Below are positions 43,121 through 51,205 of a DNA stretch of 64,000 bases, piece by piece (the stretch's first letter is position 1; each line of letters starts with the position of its first letter). A model generated the notes under the pieces. That model saw only the letters and a program-made list of their open reading frames with translations, did no database searches and was not told the origin of the DNA. Origin of the DNA: Dysgonomonas gadei ATCC BAA-286 (lineage in GTDB: Bacteria; Bacteroidota; Bacteroidia; Bacteroidales; Dysgonomonadaceae). The position numbers and the translations under genes are program-made. The stretch covers positions 150,898 to 214,897 of the forward strand of contig NZ_GL891987.1 of the NCBI RefSeq assembly GCF_000213555.1. Reading direction: 5' to 3'.

Positions 43121-44284
43121 TTAATCTTTCTTGCAGCGGACCGAAAAGTGATTGTTTCGTGAGCTGGGAGACCAGTCTATGGAACTGGTACTATTGTCTA
43201 CCCTCCGCTTCCAGGAATTGGCTCCATTGTAGGAGCTGCTGGCCCACCAGTGATTGCTTACACCATAGCCGGTTACCCTGTTTTGATTTGCGAAGCCCAC
43301 CAGATAGCCTGCAAATCCTCCCTGGTCGGAAGGCTTGCTGGTTCCCAGATATGCCCCTGCTGCTTCTGTGGAGTTCTTCATTACATTTCCCACATTTGCA
43401 TCAGTTGCTGTAGTCTGGGAACTGTACAGATCGGGGCGGAGTTTGAGAGCTTCGGTCAGTATGTACCATTCTGTGTCGGTTGGCAGATGCCATCCCGGAG
43501 GGCATACACCTTGACGCCTGACTTCTGTAGATGCTCCGGCTGTACCATATTTTTCGTCATTTGCTGCATAAGTAGGCGGATTGTCTACATTGCCCTGACC
43601 TGTTGTAGTATTGCCTTTCTGCGAAGAAGCAGCAGCCCAGTTATATAATTTGCCATTCTCCCGGATGCGGGCTGCGGTTGCACCTGTGTTGCTGGGGGTA
43701 TAATATTGCATGGCAACATAAGTATCCGCCGGACTATTTGTTATCCCTTGTGTATAACGTAAATTCTGTGTCATCCATATTCCCGCGTCGATTATAACGA
43801 CCTCGACAGGGGTGCAGCTATACGGACTGCCTGCCTTAACTGAATGGAAACGTGCCGTATGGTATGTCTCTCCGTCTCTGGAATCGACCAGGTCGGCTTC
43901 GGGGCCGGCTAAAGATGGAGGGATGGTATTTATAGGATATGCGACCAGCGGTTGCCATTTACTGCCTGTCCACACATGCACACCCGGACATAGGCGGTCG
44001 GCTTCACTGGTTTCTATTTTTTTTGTGTTATATACAACTGTACCTATATAGTCGGAATTACTCGTGGTTCCGCTGGCGATGGTCAGGGTATTGTTCGCGG
44101 TCAGTTCCACGCGTGGCAGCATCAGCCCTTTGTTGCTGGTGCCATTCGGATTTTCTTTCAAGTCTAGCAATGCTCCTTTCAGCGGTTCCTCGTTGGAACC
44201 GATCGTTACTTGTGAAAAAACTCCTCCGGGAGTTAAGGCAAGTATTGCAATGAATATGTGAAGGAATGGAAAACGGATTTTCAT
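43121..44284 (-). CDS. FISUMP-domain secreted protein
   Basis: 387 residues from the ATG at 44284 (MKIRFPFLHIFIAILALTPG); nine residues further upstream are unlikely to be translated. Signal peptide about 1-24. The N-terminal third has the Bacteroidota surface-protein look (VTIGSNEEPLKGALLDLKEN). The C-terminal about 200 residues are a FISUMP domain: WMTQNLRYTQG, GKLYNWAAASSQKG, CPPGWHLPTDTEWYILTEAL and SSSYNGANSWKRRV ending in FSVRCKKD. It may be a cell-surface or fimbria-associated component. No function is known to me. Confidence 0.85.
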   Translation of the reverse strand: MKIRFPFLHIFIAILALTPGGVFSQVTIGSNEEPLKGALLDLKENPNGTSNKGLMLPRVELTANNTLTIASGTTSNSDYIGTVVYNTKKIETSEADRLCPGVHVWTGSKWQPLVAYPINTIPPSLAGPEADLVDSRDGETYHTARFHSVKAGSPYSCTPVEVVIIDAGIWMTQNLRYTQGITNSPADTYVAMQYYTPSNTGATAARIRENGKLYNWAAASSQKGNTTTGQGNVDNPPTYAANDEKYGTAGASTEVRRQGVCPPGWHLPTDTEWYILTEALKLRPDLYSSQTTATDANVGNVMKNSTEAAGAYLGTSKPSDQGGFAGYLVGFANQNRVTGYGVSNHWWASSSYNGANSWKRRVDNSTSSIDWSPSSRNNHFSVRCKKD

Positions 44285-44421
44285 ATTGACCGATATTATC
44301 ATTATAAACAAATAAGGGAAAAAGTAGTTCTTAATGAATAAAAAAATCGTGATATCTAGGTTTAGCTTTATTCGATTGAGAAAGATGAGCCTCTGTGTAT
44401 ATTTCCGGGAAGATAGAGGTT

Positions 44422-44460
44422 ATTATAAATAACGGCCCATAAATAGTATTTTATGAGCCG
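44422..44460 (-). terminator. Terminator of fabI
   Basis: CGGCCCATAAA (44433-44443) pairs with TTTATGAGCCG (44450-44460) with one wobble. On the minus strand it is followed by TTATTTAT. It lies 20 bases after the fabI stop. Confidence 0.6.
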
Positions 44461-44480
44461 CAGATCAGGTATTATTTTGT

Positions 44481-45299
44481 TTATTTCTTTTCGATATAAT
44501 CTTCAACAATTGCCTGAGTCAGACCCATATTGGAGAATCCTCCGTCATGGAACAGGTTCTGCATGGTTACCATGCGCGTCAGATCTGAGAACATAACGAT
44601 ACAGTAGTCGGCACAAGATTCTGCGCTGGCATTACCCAGTGGGGACATCTTCTCTGCAAAGTCGAAGAATGCGTTCATTCCGCCGATTCCTTGTCCGGCA
44701 GTAGTCAATGTAGGTGATTGGGATATTGTATTTACACGGACTTTTTTATCGCGGCCATACACATAACCGAAGCTGCGTCCAAAAGATTCAAGTAATGCTT
44801 TTGCATCAGCCATATCGTTATATCCGGTAAATGTACGTTGAGCAGCAATGTGGGTAAGTGCAAGTACAGAACCACCTTCGGCAATAGCATCCAGTTTTTT
44901 CGCAACCTGCATCATCTTATGGAAAGAGATAGCTGAGATGTCGAGTGTCTTGTCTAAGAATCCATAATCAAGGTTGTCATATGCTCTCTCTTTGCGAAGG
45001 TTCACCGACATACCGATTGAGTGGAGTACGAAATCGATCTTGCCACCAAGAGCTTCCATCGATTGTACGAATACTTGTTCAAGGTCTTCTACACTGGTAG
45101 CATCGGCAGCAATAACTTTTGCATTCAGTTTTTCTGACAGGGCTTTGGTCTCACCCATTCTTACGGCTACCGGAGTATTCGATAGTGTAATAGTTGCTCC
45201 TTGTTCCACGGCTTTTTCGGCCACTTTCCATGCAATTGATTTTTCGTTCAATGCACCGAAAACGATTCCTCTTTTACCTTTTAATAAATTGTTACTCAT
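44481..45299 (-). CDS. fabI: Enoyl-[acyl-carrier-protein] reductase (NADH)
   Basis: Last step of fatty-acid elongation. 272 residues of the SDR fold: GIVFGALNEKSIAWKVAEKA at about 11-30 is the nucleotide-binding start of FabI. DFVLHSIGMS, the Tyr-x6-Lys pair in FTGYNDMADAKALLES (about 158-173) and GRDKKVRVNTISQSP follow. The classical triclosan-sensitive FabI architecture is intact. It is monocistronic, with its own -7 box and terminator. Confidence 0.96.
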   Translation of the reverse strand: MSNNLLKGKRGIVFGALNEKSIAWKVAEKAVEQGATITLSNTPVAVRMGETKALSEKLNAKVIAADATSVEDLEQVFVQSMEALGGKIDFVLHSIGMSVNLRKERAYDNLDYGFLDKTLDISAISFHKMMQVAKKLDAIAEGGSVLALTHIAAQRTFTGYNDMADAKALLESFGRSFGYVYGRDKKVRVNTISQSPTLTTAGQGIGGMNAFFDFAEKMSPLGNASAESCADYCIVMFSDLTRMVTMQNLFHDGGFSNMGLTQAIVEDYIEKK

Positions 45300-45370
45300 T
45301 TTTATCGTTATTTGATGATTATTAGCTACTTAAAAAAACTGTGATAGCTGTTCGTTAATTCTTTATCGCA

Positions 45371-45378
45371 CAAAAATA
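45371..45378 (-). promoter_or_regulatory. -7 promoter element of fabI
   Basis: The minus strand reads TATTTTTG, a perfect TAnnTTTG, about 70 bases before the fabI start. The -33 region is poor. Confidence 0.5.
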
Positions 45379-45432
45379 GTAAAAATGTGCAATAATTGGT
45401 GCTAATAGATATAAAATTTACAGGATGTGCCC

Positions 45433-46320
45433 TTAACTTGCCGGAACTTCGGCTTTCTTCTTGCCTGTAAGAATTACCAATAATACCGCGCTTATGATAA
45501 TCAATAAGCCAAACAGGCCGTTCCATCCGAATGGTTCGCCAAAATGGAGTATCCCCACTGCTGTAGCTACTACGGGTTCTAACGATCCGAGTATGGACGT
45601 AATGGTAGACCCTGCGTGCTTTACGGCTGCAACAAGCGCCAGATTGGATATAACTGTCGCAAATAATGCCAGGCCGATAAGATTGAAAACGGATGGTATA
45701 TCCGGCAAAAGTTCGATGCCTGTAGTAGAATAGGAAAAGACAGCAAAGATAAATCCACCGAAGAGCATTACATAGAAAGTAATGGTTTCGGGCTCCAGTC
45801 TCTTTATTTCGGGGCTATTGAGCCATACGATATAGATGGAATAGGTGAAAACGGTCATCAATACAGCCAGTAACCCTGTTGTATTGATGAATCCGGAATC
45901 GCTCCAGCATAGCATAGCCACGCCAGCCAGAGATAAGACAGCTGCAAATAAGAGATTCCGTGACAATTTCTCCCTGTAGAATATAATCATCATACAAGAA
46001 ACCGAGACAGGGTAGAGGAAGTGTATAGTAGTGGCAACCCCGCTCGAGATATAATTATAAGAGTAGAGCAGTCCCATAGCCGTCAGCGTATATAACAGGC
46101 CCAGACAGAGAAGTTGTGCGGCAGCCTTAGGTGATATCCGGAGATTCTTTTTCCTGATAAGGCATACTGCTCCTATTAGTAACACCGAAATCAGGCATCT
46201 GTAGAAAAGTATAGATGGCGCATGCATCCCCGTTTTTAGTAATGGAATGGAGAAGAATGCAATGAGCCCGAATGTTCCCGATGAGATGAGCGCAAGTATG
46301 ATACCTTTTGTTTTATTCAT
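45433..46320 (-). CDS. EamA/DMT-family permease
   Basis: 295 residues from the ATG at 46320 (MNKTKGIILALISSGTFGLI). About ten hydrophobic helices are arranged as two EamA repeats, with GLLYTLTAMGLLYSYNYIS in the first and AVKHAGSTITSILGSLEPVVA (about 233-253) as the typical signature of the second. It exports or imports an unknown metabolite, often an amino acid or nucleoside. Its -7 box lies inside the 3' flank of the upstream lipoprotein gene. Confidence 0.9.
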   Translation of the reverse strand: MNKTKGIILALISSGTFGLIAFFSIPLLKTGMHAPSILFYRCLISVLLIGAVCLIRKKNLRISPKAAAQLLCLGLLYTLTAMGLLYSYNYISSGVATTIHFLYPVSVSCMMIIFYREKLSRNLLFAAVLSLAGVAMLCWSDSGFINTTGLLAVLMTVFTYSIYIVWLNSPEIKRLEPETITFYVMLFGGFIFAVFSYSTTGIELLPDIPSVFNLIGLALFATVISNLALVAAVKHAGSTITSILGSLEPVVATAVGILHFGEPFGWNGLFGLLIIISAVLLVILTGKKKAEVPAS

Positions 46321-46341
46321 GTTGTCTCTTTTAAACGGGTG

Positions 46342-46349
46342 CAAAGGTA
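46342..46349 (-). promoter_or_regulatory. -7 promoter element of the DMT permease gene
   Basis: The minus strand reads TACCTTTG, a perfect TAnnTTTG, 21 bases before the start codon, in the 57-base gap after the lipoprotein gene. No good -33 box. Confidence 0.45.
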
Positions 46350-46377
46350 CCAATTATTTTACTAAACTATCTGTTTA

Positions 46378-46905
46378 TTAGATACTGTCTTTTATAGGCT
46401 CCTCTACCTTGAAGCTGTCTTCCATCAATTTGTATTTTTCGTGCTTCAATTCGTATTCCCTGTTGCTCTGCTTGATGATTAGAATTGTCCTTTCCTCTGT
46501 GTCGAAAGCATAAATTATCCCATATGCTTTCTCTCTGTTTTTAGTCATTTTATACTTTACAGAAGAAGATTGGTATTGTCCGAACCTACCGGATGCGACA
46601 GGCTCTTTGGTAACATCAAAGTCTTGAGATAGTTTCGAAAAATAATTTTCCAGCATTTCTTCGTGATCGGTTTCAAAAGGAGATACAGATACAAAAAAGA
46701 TTGTTTCACTACTGAACTTTTTTTCAGCATCAATGTAGGCTCCTCCCCCTGCGCTCTTCTCTGTTTTCACTTTCCAGTATGACGGATATTTGAATGATAT
46801 GCCTTCGTAGGATAATTCTTTATCCGGTTGTTTTTTGCATGAGGCAAGAGGTAAAAGTAAGATGAGGATTAAGGTACTTAGTCTAAGCTGTATGGATTTT
46901 CTCAT
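46378..46905 (-). CDS. Hypothetical lipoprotein, PsbP-like pattern
   Basis: 175 residues; signal peptide with lipobox LPLASC (Cys23). The mature part begins ELSYEGISFKYPSYWKVKTE, a pattern seen in PsbP/DUF1795-type small periplasmic domains. There is one clear domain and no catalytic motif. It is not recognised beyond that. A -7 box lies 18 bases upstream. Confidence 0.65.
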   Translation of the reverse strand: MRKSIQLRLSTLILILLLPLASCKKQPDKELSYEGISFKYPSYWKVKTEKSAGGGAYIDAEKKFSSETIFFVSVSPFETDHEEMLENYFSKLSQDFDVTKEPVASGRFGQYQSSSVKYKMTKNREKAYGIIYAFDTEERTILIIKQSNREYELKHEKYKLMEDSFKVEEPIKDSI

Positions 46906-46922
46906 AGTAGTTCTGTTTTGTG

Positions 46923-46930
46923 CAAATCTA
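46923..46930 (-). promoter_or_regulatory. -7 promoter element of the lipoprotein gene
   Basis: The minus strand reads TAGATTTG, a perfect TAnnTTTG, 18 bases before the start codon. Confidence 0.45.
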
Positions 46931-46991
46931 ATAAATATAATTCAGACGCCTGATGCCTGTCGAATATTTGATTAATAAACCAAATGTTCGC

Positions 46992-47030
46992 AAAAATAAA
47001 AACCCTTCACTATCAGTAAGTAAAGGGTTT
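46992..47030 (-). terminator. Terminator of the rsfS-ftsH operon
   Basis: On the minus strand AAACCCTTTACTT pairs with AGTGAAGGGTTT (one bulge), followed by TTATTTTTG. It lies about 25 bases after the ftsH stop. Confidence 0.75.
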
Positions 47031-47054
47031 ATATATTTTAATAGGGAAGTTTTA

Positions 47055-49088
47055 TTATTCAGGTTGCCCTTCCGGGGTAATCATATCCGGGTTAACTGTA
47101 CCTTTTTTAATCTCTATCTCCACATTCTTGGGCGGCTCTTCGGTTTCCTTTAATATCTCTTCGGAACGGGAAACCCACTGACGCTCACCAAATATCTTCT
47201 TCAGGTCCTCGGCAAATATAACCTCTTCCGTTACCAGCAGATTTGCCAGTTTTTCATGACCGTCGGAATGTTTACGAAGCAGGGCTTTAGCTCGTTCATA
47301 TTGTTCGTTTATCATTGCCTGCACTTCCTTATCTATCAGCAGGGCAGTTTCTTCACTATAAGGTTTGGTGAAACCATAGGCCTCGCCTGATGAATCATAA
47401 TAGCTTATATTAGGCAACTTGTCGCTCATACCTAAATATGAAATCATAGCATATGCCTGTTTGGTCACCCTTTCCAGATCATTGGCCGCACCGGACGATA
47501 TGTGACCGACAAACACTTCCTCGGCAGCACGGCCTCCAAGGAGCGCACACATTTCATCCAGCATTTGCTCTTTGGTTGTAATCTGCCTTTCTTCGGGCAG
47601 GTACCATGCAGCACCCAGAGCCTTGCCCCGCGGAACAATGGTAACTTTCACCAAAGGATTAGCATATTGCAGGAACCAGCTTAATGTGGCATGTCCGGCC
47701 TCGTGTATGGCAATGGTCTTTCTCTCATCGAGAGTTGTCACTTTATTCTTCTTTTCCAGACCTCCCACAATACGGTCTACTGCATTGGTGAAGTCATCTT
47801 TCTGAACAACTTTCTTCCCTTTACGGGCTGCAATCAGCGCGGCTTCATTACATACATTGGCAATGTCTGCTCCAGAGAATCCAGGTGTCTGGCGGGCAAG
47901 GAATTCCACATCCACTGAGTCGTCGATCTTTACAGGACGAAGATGTACTTTAAATATTTCCTTACGGTCGTTCACATCCGGTAAATCAACGGTTATCTGG
48001 CGGTCGAAACGTCCTGCACGAAGTAACGCTTTATCCAGAATATCGGCACGGTTGGTTGCAGCAAGAATGATGATACCGCTATTTGTACCGAAACCGTCCA
48101 TTTCCGTTAACAACTGATTCAATGTGTTTTCACGTTCATCGTTCGAACCCATATTCAGGTTGCGTCCACGGGCGCGTCCGATAGCATCTATCTCGTCGAT
48201 AAAGATAATACACGGCGATTTCTCCTTAGCCTGCTTGAACAAATCCCTTACACGGGATGCTCCCACACCGACGAACATTTCCACAAAGTCGGAGCCCGAC
48301 AGGGAGAAGAACGGAACATTCGCCTCTCCTGCAACGGCTTTTGCCAACAATGTCTTTCCTGTTCCCGGAGGGCCTACAAGCAATGCGCCTTTTGGTATTT
48401 TACCACCTATTTCTGTATATCGTGAAGGATTCTTAAGGAATTCCACGATTTCTTCTATTTCTTCTTTGGCTTCCGAAAGTCCGGCCACGTCTTTGAATGT
48501 AACGCGCAGATCGGAACCTTTGTCATATAGCTGGGCTTTTGACTTGCCCACGCTGAATACTCCGCCGCCACCGCCGGAACCACCGCCTGACATACGTCGC
48601 ATCATATAAATAAAAAGTCCGAATATCAATACGATAGGCAGGAAGCTCAATAGTATGTCCCACGCACTGGTAGTATTTGGCTCATAGCTGACATCGATGT
48701 TGTAGTTATGTTCAGCCCTTACCTTGTCGTAAAAGTCAGAAAATTTATCGGCAGAAGGTATTTTTACCAGAATGGAGGGTTTATCACCCGCCTTATCCGC
48801 ATCAGCCTTAAATACATGATTGACCGAATCTTTGCGGACAGTGGCCTTTAATGTATTGCTTTTATTGTCAACTACAATCTTGCTTATGCTATTATCTTTC
48901 ACATAACCCTGAAATTCGGACCATGCTATCTCTTTCTGAATTCCGCCCGTATTCTCGGAGAAAAAGTACATTCCGATAATGGCAGCGAACACGATCAGGT
49001 ATACCCAATAGAGATTAAAGGGCATCTTCGGGCCTTTCATCCCTGGCGTTTTCGGCTTGTTATTTTCTCCTTTATTATAATTATCCAT
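47055..49088 (-). CDS. ftsH: ATP-dependent zinc metalloprotease FtsH
   Basis: Membrane-bound hexameric AAA+ protease that degrades unfolded and short-lived membrane and cytoplasmic proteins. 677 residues. Two membrane helices (about 24-43 and 143-163) flank a periplasmic domain. A Gly-rich hinge (SGGGSGGGGGVFSVG) leads to the AAA module with Walker A GPPGTGKTLLAKA, Walker B IIFIDEIDAIG and the SRH NRADILDKALLRAGRFDR. The zinc site HEAGH is in TIAIHEAGHATLSW. It follows rsfS after 78 bases, a common Bacteroidota pairing. Confidence 0.98.
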   Translation of the reverse strand: MDNYNKGENNKPKTPGMKGPKMPFNLYWVYLIVFAAIIGMYFFSENTGGIQKEIAWSEFQGYVKDNSISKIVVDNKSNTLKATVRKDSVNHVFKADADKAGDKPSILVKIPSADKFSDFYDKVRAEHNYNIDVSYEPNTTSAWDILLSFLPIVLIFGLFIYMMRRMSGGGSGGGGGVFSVGKSKAQLYDKGSDLRVTFKDVAGLSEAKEEIEEIVEFLKNPSRYTEIGGKIPKGALLVGPPGTGKTLLAKAVAGEANVPFFSLSGSDFVEMFVGVGASRVRDLFKQAKEKSPCIIFIDEIDAIGRARGRNLNMGSNDERENTLNQLLTEMDGFGTNSGIIILAATNRADILDKALLRAGRFDRQITVDLPDVNDRKEIFKVHLRPVKIDDSVDVEFLARQTPGFSGADIANVCNEAALIAARKGKKVVQKDDFTNAVDRIVGGLEKKNKVTTLDERKTIAIHEAGHATLSWFLQYANPLVKVTIVPRGKALGAAWYLPEERQITTKEQMLDEMCALLGGRAAEEVFVGHISSGAANDLERVTKQAYAMISYLGMSDKLPNISYYDSSGEAYGFTKPYSEETALLIDKEVQAMINEQYERAKALLRKHSDGHEKLANLLVTEEVIFAEDLKKIFGERQWVSRSEEILKETEEPPKNVEIEIKKGTVNPDMITPEGQPE

Positions 49089-49166
49089 ATACTATTTTGA
49101 TGATAATATCTTTTTAATTCGTTTTTGGTTTTACGGAATACAACAATCAATAAAGGCTATTTGTTG

Positions 49167-49526
49167 TCAGTCGATATCAGGGATACTTTCCAACTTGGCA
49201 TCGGCCCATAAATGCTCGATATTATAGAATTCACGCAATTCCGGTAAGAACACGTGTACAATAACCGTACCATAATCTATTCCTACCCACCGGCCTTCAC
49301 GCAGTCCGTCGATAGAAATAGGGCGTTCTTTCTTCTTTTTTTTCAGTGAATCTACGATCTCATCAGAGATAGCACCTACTTGGGTAGGCGTATTTCCTTC
49401 GCATATAACAAAGTATTGGCAGATAGTTCCTGGTAGTTCTGTCATATCTACTATGACAATATTCCTTGCTTTTTTATCCTGACATGCAGCTACGATGCTG
49501 TTTGCTAAACTTTTACCTTCTTTCAT
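49167..49526 (-). CDS. rsfS: Ribosomal silencing factor RsfS
   Basis: 119 residues. It binds ribosomal protein L14 and blocks subunit joining under starvation. Signatures: KKARNIVIVDMTELPGTICQ near 18-37, YFVICEGNTPTQVGAISDEI (about 38-57), GLREGRWVGIDYGTVIVHVF (about 75-94) and FYNIEHLWADAK. It is the first gene of the rsfS-ftsH run, with a -7 box 37 bases upstream, divergent from miaA. Confidence 0.96.
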   Translation of the reverse strand: MKEGKSLANSIVAACQDKKARNIVIVDMTELPGTICQYFVICEGNTPTQVGAISDEIVDSLKKKKKERPISIDGLREGRWVGIDYGTVIVHVFLPELREFYNIEHLWADAKLESIPDID

Positions 49527-49562
49527 TCGTAATTATAAAGTGTTTGAATCTGTTTGAACCTA

Positions 49563-49570
49563 CAAATATA
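49563..49570 (-). promoter_or_regulatory. -7 promoter element of rsfS-ftsH
   Basis: The minus strand reads TATATTTG (perfect TAnnTTTG), 37 bases before rsfS. A TTTG lies only 14-15 bases further upstream, which is too close for a normal -33. Confidence 0.5.
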
Positions 49571-49656
49571 AGGGGTTTTTTGAACAAATCGCTTATATAT
49601 TATAGAAGAACAAAGATTTAAATGAAGAAAGATGAAGAGGTAAAATAAAATCAACC

Positions 49657-49664
49657 TACTTTTG
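49657..49664 (+). promoter_or_regulatory. -7 promoter element of miaA, almost touching the start codon
   Basis: TACTTTTG (perfect TAnnTTTG) ends 4 bases before the miaA ATG at 49669. Transcription would begin at or next to the A of the start codon, giving a leaderless mRNA. No -33 TTTG is seen at the normal spacing. Confidence 0.5.
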
Positions 49665-49668
49665 TATC

Positions 49669-50586
49669 ATGAAAATATATGACCTGATAACAATAGTAGG
49701 CCCAACCGCATCCGGCAAAACTAACTTTGCCTGTCATCTGGCTCATTCTCTCGATACTGAAATCATCAGCGGAGATTCACGGCAAGTATATAAGTCTATG
49801 GATATAGGCACAGGAAAGGATTTAGCAGATTACATCGTAGATGGGGAAAATATACCTTATCACCTCATAGATATCCGCGAGGCAGGCGATAAGTATAATA
49901 TTTTCGAATATCAGTCAGATTTTCATCAGGCTTATACCGATATTAAAAGCAGAGGTAAATTCCCCATTTTGTGCGGAGGTTCGGGACTTTATATAGAGTC
50001 TGTTCTGAAAGGATATTCTCTAGTGAATGTTCCTGAAAATAAGGAATTAAGGAAGAAATACGAGAAATACAGTTTGCCGGAACTTACTGATATATTGGCA
50101 ACATTCAAAAATCTCCATAACACCACCGATATAGATACAGCCCAACGTGCTATCCGGGCCATAGAGATAGAAGTATATAAAAGAGAGCATCCATTGGAGC
50201 AAAACGAATTCCCTCCGCTAAGCAGCCTTGTTGTCGGAGTAGATATTGACCGGGAACTTCGCCGCGAAAAAATATCGAAGCGCCTTAAGGCCCGTCTCGA
50301 TGAAGGAATGATAGAAGAGGTGCAAAATATATTGAATAAGGGGGTAGAGCCTGATGACCTCATTTACTACGGACTGGAATACAAATATGTCACACTCTAT
50401 CTGTTAGGGAAACTACCTTATCAGGAAATGTTCTCACAACTCGAAATCGCCATCCATCAGTTCGCCAAACGACAGATGACCTGGTTTAGGGGGATGGAAA
50501 AGAGGGGAACCCATATCCACTGGATAAATACATCATTACCCATGAACGAAAAGATAGAGAAAGTTCTGAGACTTCTTCAAAAATGA
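49669..50586 (+). CDS. miaA: tRNA dimethylallyltransferase (MiaA family)
   Basis: Adds a dimethylallyl group to A37 of tRNAs reading UNN codons. 305 residues. P-loop GPTASGKTNFACHLA at about 10-24, EIISGDSRQVYKSMDIGTGK (about 31-50) for substrate binding, LCGGSGLYIESVLKG (about 103-117), and the C-terminal RQMTWFRGMEK zinc-finger-like end. The start is fixed by the P-loop position. Substitutions such as IREAGDKYNIFEYQ are within family variation. Bacteroidota often carry two miaA-like genes, so this could be the second paralogue. Confidence 0.92.
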   Translation: MKIYDLITIVGPTASGKTNFACHLAHSLDTEIISGDSRQVYKSMDIGTGKDLADYIVDGENIPYHLIDIREAGDKYNIFEYQSDFHQAYTDIKSRGKFPILCGGSGLYIESVLKGYSLVNVPENKELRKKYEKYSLPELTDILATFKNLHNTTDIDTAQRAIRAIEIEVYKREHPLEQNEFPPLSSLVVGVDIDRELRREKISKRLKARLDEGMIEEVQNILNKGVEPDDLIYYGLEYKYVTLYLLGKLPYQEMFSQLEIAIHQFAKRQMTWFRGMEKRGTHIHWINTSLPMNEKIEKVLRLLQK

Positions 50587-51205
50587 TAAAAAGAAAAACA
50601 CAACAATACTCTTCAAACTTGATGTAACTATTTCCGTTATATCGGAATAGAGCAAATGGAATGTTCTTTAAAAAGCTGTTCGAATAAGGTCTTCTGCCTG
50701 TTGTGAGTTGTTTTAAGCATCTTTTTTAACCGTTTTCCTCTTGGTTTTTGCCTTCTGGATCTGTGCTAAAATTACGTAAAAGATCCGAATAGAAGCCAGC
50801 AAAGGTAGTTGGATGCTTATTTTTATTTAATACTTCTAAAGTTTAACCATTACGTTTTGGGTTAATGCCGGGTTAAATCATAAAATTGGATATATATTCT
50901 TGTTTCTTGAATAGGATTTCAGTATTCATGTAAATTATATAGAATAGATTTACAGTGGATTAAACAGCCTCTTATTTAAGCATCATGAAAAAAATATTTT
51001 TTATCACTACCCTGATATTCTTATTTTCTGTCTGTCATGCTTCCGGAGAGGAAAAATGAGCAGAGGGGGAATCTCTCCGGTATAACCTCCGGAGACTATG
51101 AGAAAGGCCCATCCTTCGATTAGATGAAACTCGTTATAAACTCTGTTCAGATACAAGTTATACCCGTAAGAAATAAGTAATAACTAATTATAAAAAACCA
51201 ATTTA
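50587..51205. other. Long intergenic region with gene remnants
   Basis: 619 bases without an intact gene. On the minus strand near 50700-50830 an open stretch ends in a Lys/Arg-rich tail (AQIQKAKTKRKTVKKDA then stop), which looks like the C-terminus of a lost gene but has no usable start. On the plus strand a 24-codon signal-peptide-like frame lies at 50985-51059, followed by a hairpin-forming sequence (TCTCCGG...CCGGAGA near 51075-51095). No promoter was identified with confidence. Confidence 0.5.
50985..51059 (+). pseudogene. Orphan signal-peptide frame, possible gene remnant
   Basis: ATG at 50985 encodes 24 residues, MKKIFFITTLIFLFSVCHAS plus GEEK, then stops. It is a textbook secretion signal with nothing behind it. 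After the stop the same frame continues with two further stops (before 51180), so it is probably the front end of a decayed secreted protein; a short secreted peptide is the alternative. Confidence 0.4.
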
